From positions 20,146 to 84,145 of the forward strand of contig CAVORH010000050.1 in assembly GCA_963698565.1 (NCBI GenBank): a DNA stretch of 64,000 nt, written 5' to 3'. Positions 25,510 through 33,217 of the stretch are shown here, one piece after another (position 1 is the first letter of the stretch; every line of letters starts with the position of its first letter). The DNA comes from Sva-07 sp963698565 (GTDB lineage: Bacteria > Actinomycetota > Acidimicrobiia > Acidimicrobiales > Ilumatobacteraceae). The notes beneath the pieces were generated by a model. That model was not told the DNA's origin, ran no database searches, and saw nothing but the letters and a program-made list of their open reading frames with translations. Position numbers and translations under genes: made by a program.

Positions 25510-26277
25510 ATGTCCGACAACGAGCAGATCGATCTGCGACGTGCCGCCGAGGAGCTCGGCGTCCACTACCAGACGGCGTACAGGTGGGTTCGCACGGGCA
25601 AGCTTCCGGCGCAACTCGTCGACGGTCGCTACGTGGTGATGCGCGGCGATCTCGTTGCGCTCGCCGCTCGTCGCTCGACCCCCCAGGCGCCCACGCCGCC
25701 GTCGGCCAAGCGGATGACGCGAGCCGCCGAACGTGCGCAGGACGCGCTGATCAGCGGCGACGAGCCAGCGGTGCGAGATCTGGCCCGCGGCCTCGTCGAC
25801 GAAGGCGCGACCGTGATCGACCTCATCCAGCAGGTGTTGGTTCCGCCGCTGGTCCACATCGGTGCCGAGTGGCACGCCGGTCGATTGACGATCTGGGTCG
25901 AGCATCGGGCGTCGGCGATCGTCGAACGGGTCCTCGGCGAACTGTCGCCGAATCCTCGTGGGCGCCGCCGCGGCACCGTCATGGTCGCGGCCGTGAGCGG
26001 CGACTTCCACTCGTTGCCGACTTCGATGGCCGCCGTGGCCCTCCGCGCCGACAACTGGACGGTCGAGCACCTCGGAGCGAACATGCCACCGGACGAGCTC
26101 GTGCGATTCTGCGTCGAGCACGACGTCGATGTCGCCGTGCTGTCGTCGACGAACCCGGAGACCGCAGGGCTCGCCGCCGACACGGCCGAGCACATCCGTG
26201 CGACCGGCACGCCGGTCGTGCTCGGCGGCCCCGGCCGCACACTCGACGATCTGATCGCCTCGGTCCGCGCTGCGTGA
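25510..26277 (+). CDS. CarH/LitR-like B12-dependent photoreceptor repressor
   Basis: A 255-aa regulator with an N-terminal helix-turn-helix (residues 8-50, AEELGVHYQTAYRWVRTGKL), a helical cap and a C-terminal B12-binding domain. The light-sensing residues of Thermus CarH all have counterparts with one constant offset of 10: Trp121, Glu131 and His132 form the W-x9-EH motif (Trp131/Glu141/His142), and His167 in GDFHSLP matches the cobalt ligand His177. The usual DxHxxG glycine is proline here. TAGGGT lies 6 nt before ATG, and GGAGG is nearby. It diverges from the rhodopsin gene and probably represses it in the dark. Confidence 0.85.
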   Translation: MSDNEQIDLRRAAEELGVHYQTAYRWVRTGKLPAQLVDGRYVVMRGDLVALAARRSTPQAPTPPSAKRMTRAAERAQDALISGDEPAVRDLARGLVDEGATVIDLIQQVLVPPLVHIGAEWHAGRLTIWVEHRASAIVERVLGELSPNPRGRRRGTVMVAAVSGDFHSLPTSMAAVALRADNWTVEHLGANMPPDELVRFCVEHDVDVAVLSSTNPETAGLAADTAEHIRATGTPVVLGGPGRTLDDLIASVRAA

Positions 26278-26284
26278 ATCCTGC

Positions 26285-26327
26285 CGCCCGATGACATCAC
26301 GGGTCGGACCCGCGAGGTCGTCGGGCG
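26285..26327. terminator. Hairpin between convergent carH and acyl-CoA dehydrogenase genes
   Basis: CGCCCGATGAC (26285-26295) and GTCGTCGGGCG (26317-26327) pair with one mismatch around an inner CGGGT/ACCCG stem. The 56-bp gap between two convergent stops makes a shared terminator likely. Confidence 0.5.
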
Positions 26328-26333
26328 CGTCGC

Positions 26334-27560
26334 TCAGCCGGTCTGTGTGCCGACCTTGAGCTCGCGGAACGGCACGCCGCGGTCGACCGCCGGCTCACGC
26401 GGCAGGCCGAGGACGCGGTCGCCGATGATGTTGCGCTGGATCTCGTCGGTGCCGCCGGCGATGCTCGACTGGAAGCTGTTCAGGACGATCCGCTGCAGTT
26501 CGGCGCCGCCCTCGTCGTCGGGATCCCACGCCACCGAACCGGGGCCTGCGAACTCGAGTGCCATCTCGCGGACCTTCCACGCGATGTTCGAGCCGAAGAG
26601 CTTGCCGAGCGACCCGCCGGGGCCCGGGGTCTTGCCCGCCTTGAGCTCGTCACGGGTCTTCATCGCCACGAGCGACTTGCAGGTCTCCATCGACCAGATC
26701 TTCATCATCTGATCACGCACGACCGGATCGTCGAGCTTGCCGCTCGACTCCGCCGCCTTGCGGAGCATCTTGAAGTTCGGCTGGTTGATCTTGCCGGCGC
26801 CGGCGCCACCGATGGCGACACGCTCGTACATCAGCATCGCCGTGGCGAGGTTCCAGCCGTTGTTGAGGTCGCCGATCAGCCAGTCCTTGGGGATCCGCAC
26901 GTCGGAGAAGAACACCTCGTTGAAGTGCGAGCCGCCGTCGATCTGGTGGATCGGGCGGATCTCGACGCCGGGCGCACGCATGTCGAGGATGAACATCGAG
27001 ATGCCGGCGTGCTTCACCTGGTCGGGGTCGGTACGGGCGACCACCAGGCCGTAGTCGGACTTGTGGGCGAGCGTGGTCCACACCTTCTGGCCGTTGATCA
27101 CCCACTCGTCACCGTCGAGTTCGGCCTTGGTCTGCAGGCTGGCGACGTCGGAGCCGGCGCCGGGCTCGGAGAACATCTGGCACCACATCGTCTTGCCGGA
27201 GATGTTGTCGGCGAGGAAGCGTTCCTTCTGTTCGTGGGTGCCGTACTCGGCGAGCATCGGCATGCACATGCCGTGGGAGATGATGAACTCGCTGTCGGGC
27301 ATCGGATAGTTGCCCTTCACCTCGCGCCAGATCTTCTCGTGCGCGAGGGTGAGCCCGCCGCCGCCGTACTCCGTCGGCACCGGCAGGCCGGCGAGCCCGG
27401 CCTCGGCGGCCGCGGCGAGGAACGCCTTCTGGTCGTCGAGCGTCGGGTTCTGTCCCGGAGCGAACTGCTCCATGAAGTCGACGCACTTCTGGCGGAACGC
27501 GGCGGCCTCGGCCGGGGTCAGCGTGGCGGTGAGCCCGGTGTCGGTGGCGGTGTCGGTCAT
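26334..27560 (-). CDS. Acyl-CoA dehydrogenase
   Basis: A 408-aa flavoprotein of the acyl-CoA dehydrogenase family, which introduces the double bond in beta-oxidation-like pathways. FAD-binding motifs WCQMFSEPGAGSDVASLQT and INGQKVWTTLAH, and the C-terminal SSIAGGTDEIQRNIIGDR are clear. ATG 27560 is used, with GGAGGACACCAC upstream, giving MTDTATDTGLTATLTPAEA; the open frame extends much farther upstream but through unrelated sequence. It diverges from a MarR regulator across a palindromic operator at 27618-27641. It may be regulated together with the thiolase at 28294. Confidence 0.9.
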   Translation of the reverse strand: MTDTATDTGLTATLTPAEAAAFRQKCVDFMEQFAPGQNPTLDDQKAFLAAAAEAGLAGLPVPTEYGGGGLTLAHEKIWREVKGNYPMPDSEFIISHGMCMPMLAEYGTHEQKERFLADNISGKTMWCQMFSEPGAGSDVASLQTKAELDGDEWVINGQKVWTTLAHKSDYGLVVARTDPDQVKHAGISMFILDMRAPGVEIRPIHQIDGGSHFNEVFFSDVRIPKDWLIGDLNNGWNLATAMLMYERVAIGGAGAGKINQPNFKMLRKAAESSGKLDDPVVRDQMMKIWSMETCKSLVAMKTRDELKAGKTPGPGGSLGKLFGSNIAWKVREMALEFAGPGSVAWDPDDEGGAELQRIVLNSFQSSIAGGTDEIQRNIIGDRVLGLPREPAVDRGVPFRELKVGTQTG

Positions 27561-27617
27561 GTGGTGTCCTCCGTCTCGACGGCCGATCTCACGGCCGTTG
27601 CGCAATCTGCAGTTGCA

Positions 27618-27641
27618 ATACTGTATGGCACCGTACAGTAT
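27618..27641. promoter_or_regulatory. Palindromic operator between acyl-CoA dehydrogenase and marR
   Basis: ATACTGTATGG (27618-27628) and CCGTACAGTAT (27631-27641) are inverted repeats with one mismatch and a 2-bp centre. The site overlaps a plausible marR promoter (TTGCAA 27613-27618 and TACAGT 27634-27639). The size and symmetry fit a MarR dimer; autoregulation and control of the dehydrogenase are inferred. Confidence 0.65.
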
Positions 27642-27659
27642 GTGTCCACACCGAGCGCC

Positions 27660-28160
27660 ATGAACACAGCCAATCTCACCACCCACGAACTCGATTCGCC
27701 CCCGTGGCTTCGTGTCGAGTCGACCCTGATGTCGACGGCGCGCCTGCTCCGGGTGGCCTTCGACACACGCCTGGCCGCGCTCGACCTCAACCTCACGCAG
27801 GCGTCGTTGCTCGGTTACGTGGCCGAGTTCGGGGCGACCACGCAGACCGACCTCGCCGACCATCTCGGCATCGGTCGCGCGCAGATCGGGTCGGTGATCG
27901 ATCGCCTCCAGGCCCGTGGCCTCGTCGAGCGCCAGCCGAAGGCCGACGACCGGCGGGTGTGGCTCGTCGCGATCACCGACGACGGCCAAGCGCTCGCCGA
28001 TCGCGTCAACGAAGTCGACGCCGTGCTGCGCGCCGAACTCCGCCGCGGCATCGGCCGCGAGGAACGCCAAGCACTCGCCTGGGTGATGACCCGCCTCCAG
28101 CAGAACCTCGCCACCGCCATCGCCGCCACCCCTCCGACCCCAACCGGACCCGAGCGATGA
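27660..28160 (+). CDS. MarR-family transcriptional regulator
   Basis: A 166-aa winged-helix repressor. The recognition region reads TTQTDLADHLGIGRAQIGSV followed by IDRLQARGLVERQPKADDRR, the DNA-binding helix and wing of MarR proteins. ATG 27660 starts MNTANLTTHELDSPPWLRVE. The gene diverges from the acyl-CoA dehydrogenase and probably controls it through the palindrome at 27618; acyl-CoA or fatty acids would be plausible ligands. Its stop codon lies inside the 42-nt repeat at 28154. Confidence 0.88.
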   Translation: MNTANLTTHELDSPPWLRVESTLMSTARLLRVAFDTRLAALDLNLTQASLLGYVAEFGATTQTDLADHLGIGRAQIGSVIDRLQARGLVERQPKADDRRVWLVAITDDGQALADRVNEVDAVLRAELRRGIGREERQALAWVMTRLQQNLATAIAATPPTPTGPER

Positions 28161-28195
28161 GCGAAACCGCCGTATCCGGTCGGTTCGCTCATCGC
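28154..28195. repeat. 42-nt dispersed palindrome, copy 2
   Basis: The arms GCGATGAGCGAA and TTCGCTCATCGC are perfectly complementary (12 bp), with an inner ACCG/CGGT pairing. It overlaps the stop codon of the marR gene. Copy 3 lies 61 bp downstream and differs by a single base. Confidence 0.8.
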
Positions 28196-28214
28196 AGCAA
28201 CGATCTCTTCCCGA

Positions 28215-28256
28215 GCGATGAGCGAAACCGCCGTATGCGGTCGGTTCGCTCATCGC
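28215..28256. repeat. 42-nt dispersed palindrome, copy 3
   Basis: Same 12-bp arms as copy 2; only one interior base differs (GTATCC becomes GTATGC). The pair stands between marR and the thiolase gene, about 38 bp before the thiolase start. Confidence 0.8.
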
Positions 28257-28293
28257 TGCACAGCATCTCAACCACAGCAACAGGAGAAACCCA

Positions 28294-29460
<1,167 letters not shown>

Positions 29461-29485
29461 CCCGGCAAGAACCCCCCAGAAATCT

Positions 29486-29526
29486 GCCTGGATCGTCGCG
29501 CTCTGCGCGACGATCCAGGCATTTTT
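29486..29526 (+). terminator. Intrinsic terminator after thiolase
   Basis: A perfect 15-bp stem (29486-29500 with 29506-29520) with a 5-nt loop is followed by ATTTTT. This is the clearest rho-independent terminator in the window. Confidence 0.92.
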
Positions 29527-29617
29527 CGGGGTTGGGGTGGCCGGGGTGGGGCGGCTGGGTGGGCTGCGTGACCACCGACCAGCTGACGGGCGGCACCCGG
29601 AGGAGTACGGTCGGGGC

Positions 29618-30295
29618 ATGTCGGTGCCCGCGCCTGTGAACGTCGCCGTCGTCCGGATCAGCACCACCAGCGGCTCGGTGCGCGTCACCGCAGAGCCCGG
29701 TCGGACCGACGTGTCGTCGAGCAGCAGTCCGACGGCGTCGGCGGGGGACTCGATGACCATCGACGGCGGGAGCTCGAAGGTCGACGTGCGTGTGCCGGAG
29801 GGGACCGACCTCGTGATCGGCACGATCTCGGGCAGGGTGACCGTCGATGGCAGGGTCGGCGCCGTCTCCGCCCTCACGACCTCGGGCCGGATCTCCGTCG
29901 ACCACGCCGTCTCGGTCGATGCCCGCTCGACCAGCGGGCGGGTGGAGGTCACCCACTGCGACGGCGAGTGCCGCGTGATGTCGACGAGCGGAAAGGTGCA
30001 GGTCGGTCGCTGCGGCGCGGCAGATACCGCGAGCAGAAGCGGTCGGATCGTGCTGGCCGATGCGCACGGACCCGTGCGGGCGAACTGCACGAGCGGCAGG
30101 ATCACCGTGTCGATGGCCGGGGCCCACGATGTCGACGCCGAGACGGTGTCCGGTCGTATCGAGATCTCGTTCCCGGCCGGCGTGCGGCCGCTCGTCGTGT
30201 CGTCGGCCGCCGCCGCTGCCGAGGCGGGAGAGCAGCACGACTGCAACGTCATCGCCCGGTCCGGGAGCAGCCGGGTCGTCGTCTCGAATCGATGA
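29618..30295 (+). CDS. DUF4097-type beta-solenoid protein
   Basis: A 225-aa soluble protein built from repeats with a recurring TSGRI/VSGRI/TSGKV motif spaced about every 20 residues, typical of DUF4097 (putative adhesin) beta-helix proteins. There is no signal peptide. TACGGT (29606-29611) lies 6 nt before ATG 29618, suggesting a leaderless mRNA, while AGGAG at 29601 is too distant for ordinary initiation. It overlaps the downstream cyclase gene by 4 nt (ATGA), so the two are co-translated. The role is unknown. Confidence 0.75.
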   Translation: MSVPAPVNVAVVRISTTSGSVRVTAEPGRTDVSSSSSPTASAGDSMTIDGGSSKVDVRVPEGTDLVIGTISGRVTVDGRVGAVSALTTSGRISVDHAVSVDARSTSGRVEVTHCDGECRVMSTSGKVQVGRCGAADTASRSGRIVLADAHGPVRANCTSGRITVSMAGAHDVDAETVSGRIEISFPAGVRPLVVSSAAAAAEAGEQHDCNVIARSGSSRVVVSNR

Positions 30296-30822
30296 CCGAC
30301 CACCTCGCTCCGGGGTCGGCGGACACCATCTTGTTCACCGATCTCGTCGGGTTCACCGAGTACACCGACGCATGCGGCGACGCGGCCGCGGTCGCCGTGC
30401 TCGACGAGCAGTCGACGATCGCCCGTGATGCGCTCACCGACGCCCGGGGTCGCCTGGTGAAGGAGATCGGCGACGGGCTCATGTTCTGGTTCCAGCACCC
30501 GGACGACGCGCTCCGTGCGGCCGTCTCCGTCCTCGGCGCGGTCGACGCCGCACGCGAGCACCGCGGCTTCCCGTTGGGGATCCGGATGGGCATGCACTGC
30601 GGGGAGGTGACCGCCCGCGGCGACGACTTCGTCGGCCAGACGGTGAACATCGCGTCGCGCGTGTCCGACCTGGCCGGCCCGGGAGAACTCGTGGTCTCGG
30701 AGGCCGTCGTCGGGTCGGTCGGATCGGCGCCGGGACGGTTCGAACCGGTCGGGCCGGCGAGGGTGAAGGGCGTCGCCGAGCCGATCTGGCTGCACCGACT
30801 CGTTCCCGACCGCGCCCGTTGA
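30292..30822 (+). CDS. Class III adenylate/guanylate cyclase (catalytic domain only)
   Basis: A 176-aa single-domain class III cyclase. Metal-binding aspartates are Asp17 (FTDLVGFT) and Asp61 (EIGDGLMF). Lys57 and Asp112 occupy the purine-specificity positions and fit ATP, and the transition-state pair Asn119/Arg123 is present in VGQTVNIASR. All catalytic residues appear intact. There is no sensor or membrane domain, so input would come through a partner, possibly the co-translated DUF4097 protein. The product should be cAMP. Confidence 0.87.
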   Translation: MTDHLAPGSADTILFTDLVGFTEYTDACGDAAAVAVLDEQSTIARDALTDARGRLVKEIGDGLMFWFQHPDDALRAAVSVLGAVDAAREHRGFPLGIRMGMHCGEVTARGDDFVGQTVNIASRVSDLAGPGELVVSEAVVGSVGSAPGRFEPVGPARVKGVAEPIWLHRLVPDRAR

Positions 30823-30836
30823 AGCAGACTGCGCCG

Positions 30837-31763
30837 ATGAACCGCCGCAGCATCGTGGTCGACACCGACACGGCGTCCGACGACGCGATCGCGCTCGTGT
30901 TGGCCGTGCGAGAGCCCTCGGTCGATGTGCGGGCAGTCACGGTCGTGGCCGGGAACGTGCCGCTCGACCTCGCCGTGCGCAACGCCATCGTCACGCTCGA
31001 CCTCTGCGGCGGTGCCGACATTCCGCTCCATGCCGGGCGAGCGGAGCCGTTGTCCCGGCCCCTGAACACGGCTCAGTTCGTGCACGGCGCAGACGGCATG
31101 GGCGGAGCATCCCTGCCCGAGCCCACTCGCGGTGTGACCTCCGACGACGCTGTGGCCGCGCTGCTGCGGATCGCAGCGGACGAACCGGACCAGCACGATC
31201 TGGTCACCCTCGGCCCGCTGACCAACATCGCCGCAGCGTTGGAGGCCGACCCCGGGTTCCTGACGAAGTTCGGCCACACCTATCTGATGGCGGGTTCGCC
31301 CGACGGCGTCGGCAACGTCGATGCCCTCGGCGAGTACAACGTGTGGGCCGACCCCGAGGCCGCAACGGCCGTCTTCGCCGCGCCGGGCGCCAAGACGATG
31401 ATCGGCTGGAACATCTCTCGGACCTTTGCCGTGCTCGACCACGAGGAGCAGGCACAGTTGGCTGCGGTCGGCCCGTTGGGCCGGTTCGCGATCGACATCA
31501 ACGGCGACGTCGATCAGTACGCGATCGACACCGGCCTCGCCGGCTTCGATCTTCCCGACCCGGTGGCGATGGCGGTGGCACTCGATCCGTCGATCGTCAC
31601 CGAGGCGACCGACGAGTGGCTGGTCGTCGGGCTCGACGGCCCGACCCGTGGCTGCACGATCCCCGACCGCCGCTTCGGCCGTCCCGATCCGAACATCCGG
31701 GTGGTGTGGGCCGTCGACGAGGCCGCCTTCAAGTCACGCCTCGTCGCCGCCTGCCGCTCCTGA
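30837..31763 (+). CDS. Inosine-uridine-preferring nucleoside hydrolase family protein
   Basis: A 308-aa N-ribohydrolase that splits ribonucleosides into base and ribose. The calcium-binding signature VVDTDTASDDAIAL is at residues 8-21, and VTLGPLTNIAAAL and NVWADPEAA are further family blocks. ATG 30837 is used; CAGACT lies 6 nt upstream. It begins 14 nt after the cyclase, so may be in the same operon, and ends before a tandem palindromic repeat. Confidence 0.88.
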   Translation: MNRRSIVVDTDTASDDAIALVLAVREPSVDVRAVTVVAGNVPLDLAVRNAIVTLDLCGGADIPLHAGRAEPLSRPLNTAQFVHGADGMGGASLPEPTRGVTSDDAVAALLRIAADEPDQHDLVTLGPLTNIAAALEADPGFLTKFGHTYLMAGSPDGVGNVDALGEYNVWADPEAATAVFAAPGAKTMIGWNISRTFAVLDHEEQAQLAAVGPLGRFAIDINGDVDQYAIDTGLAGFDLPDPVAMAVALDPSIVTEATDEWLVVGLDGPTRGCTIPDRRFGRPDPNIRVVWAVDEAAFKSRLVAACRS

Positions 31764-31773
31764 CGCCCCACCC

Positions 31774-31899
31774 CCGTTTGCGTGACGGTTCGGGTGACCC
31801 GCCCCACCGATTCTGCAACGCAAACGGAGAGGGAGGCGGTCCACCCCGTTTGCGCGACGGTTCGGGTGACCCGCCCCACCGATTCTGCAACGCAAACGG
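31774..31899. repeat. Tandem 54-nt palindromic repeat, two copies
   Basis: Copies at 31774-31827 and 31846-31899 start 72 bp apart, begin with CCGTTTGCG and end with its complement CGCAAACGG. Between them lies an inner GGTTCGGGTGACCCG element. The copies appear to differ at one position (GCGTGA versus GCGCGA). They occupy the gap between a plus-strand and a minus-strand gene, where a bidirectional terminator or an RNA hairpin would be placed. This is a different family from the GCGATGAGC palindromes. Confidence 0.7.
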
Positions 31900-31919
31900 A
31901 GAGGGGAGAGGGGAGAGGG

Positions 31920-32544
31920 TCAGCGGGGGAGTGGGCGGTCGCCCGGCATCGGACTCTCGGAGCGGGTGCGCTTGAGCTCGAAGAACGAGTCGATGTCCAT
32001 CATGGCGACGAGCGCGTCCCACATGGCGACGCTCTTCTCGGTCGAGGGAATCCGCGAGATGATCGGGCCGAAGTAGCCCGCCTTCACGCCGTCGGAGTTG
32101 TCGAACGCGATGATCGGTGTCCCGACATCGTCGCCGACCAGCTCGAGAGCCTCGTCCATGCTCGGCCCGGATGACTTCGTCCCACGACTCGTCGTCGAAG
32201 GCGGCGGCGTGCGACGTGTCGAGGCCGACCGTGGCGAGCGCATCGGCGGGATCGAACGGCGACTCCTTGTCGTGGTGGATGCGGCTGCCGAACTCCCAGT
32301 AGAGCTTGAAGACGCCGTCGTTGCCGTCGGTGGTGCGCACGGACTCCATCACCCGCAGCAGACCGTGGGTGAACTTCGACCCCTCGTACCCGGGTGAGTC
32401 GGGGGTGGGCTCGTTCTTGAAGAACAGGCTGATCGGCCGCCAGGTGATGTCGATGTCGCGGTTCGGTTGCACCTCGTCCACCGCCCACCGAGCGGTCGCC
32501 CAGCAGAAGGGGCAGCCGGGGTCGACCCAGAAGTCGATGTTCAT
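31920..32544 (-). pseudogene. DsbA-fold (mycothiol-dependent nitroreductase-like) gene with a frameshift
   Basis: The minus strand encodes MNIDFWVDPGCPFCWATARW, a thioredoxin-fold protein with a CPFC active site, resembling the Rv2466c-type mycothiol-dependent nitroreductases. The frame is sound to DDESWDEVIRA. The continuation SMDEALELVGDDVGTPIIAF then appears in another frame and runs to the stop at 31920. Removing one C from GGGCC near 32164-32168 restores a single frame, with a product of about 207 aa. Either the gene is recently broken or the assembly has an error at this short G/C run. Confidence 0.75.
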
Positions 32545-32548
32545 GTCG

Positions 32549-33088
32549 TCACGTCACTTTCGTCGGGGGGAGGTGGTCCGAGGCGGTGTGGGAGATCCCG
32601 ACCCCGCCGGGCTCGTCGACGCCGAACCGTTCGATCTCGGCGACCAGGTCGAGAGGGCGAACCACCGCTCGAGCGGCGAGGTCGTCGGCGGTCAGCAGGG
32701 CGGCGGGGATGATCCACACGACCTCGAACTCGAGACCGTCTGGATCCTTGGCGTAGAGGCTCTTGGTGGTGCCGTGATCACTGGCACCGACGAGTGCTCC
32801 GCGTTCACGCAACGCCACGGCGAGCCGCTGGAGCTCGCCGAGCGTGTCGACCTCCCACGCGAGGTGGTACAGCCCGACGGCGGAACGGCCGGCGTCCGAG
32901 GCCGACGCCGCGGCGCCGATCTGGAACACGCCGAGGTCGTGGTCGTTCGTCGAGTCGGCGGCTTGGAGGAACGCCGCGCCGGGAAACGACGTCACGACCC
33001 GGAAGCCGAGCACGTCGCCGTAGAACTCCGTGGTGCGCTCGACGTCACGGACGTACAGCACTGCGTGGTTGAGTCGTTGAACGCCCAT
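32549..33088 (-). CDS. VOC-superfamily protein (glyoxalase/extradiol-dioxygenase fold)
   Basis: A 179-aa protein of the vicinal oxygen chelate fold. MGVQRLNHAVLYVRDVERTT carries the first metal-ligand His8, and YHLAWEVDTLGELQRLAVAL and DPDGLEFEVVW carry the second His and the Glu. AAGGAGG lies upstream of ATG 33088. The reaction cannot be deduced. It lies 4 bp upstream of the frameshifted DsbA-fold gene in the same direction, so they form an operon. Confidence 0.82.
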   Translation of the reverse strand: MGVQRLNHAVLYVRDVERTTEFYGDVLGFRVVTSFPGAAFLQAADSTNDHDLGVFQIGAAASASDAGRSAVGLYHLAWEVDTLGELQRLAVALRERGALVGASDHGTTKSLYAKDPDGLEFEVVWIIPAALLTADDLAARAVVRPLDLVAEIERFGVDEPGGVGISHTASDHLPPTKVT

Positions 33089-33217
33089 CGACCGCGTGCA
33101 ACCTCCTTGTGCTCGCAAATGTTCCGGTTCCCGACCTCATCGCCGGCAGGCCGGATCGGGCCAGCGGGACGAGAAACCCGTGGTGGTCGCCGCAGGCGGC
33201 GGGGCGAGAATGTCGCC

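Noticed and set aside
28154..28256. Short frames starting MSETAV...FAHRS (and similar at 63171 and 63241) as a family of tiny proteins
   Set aside because: They are translations of the 42-nt palindromes, appear on both strands, have no Shine-Dalgarno sequence and vary in ending; the palindrome explains the resemblance.
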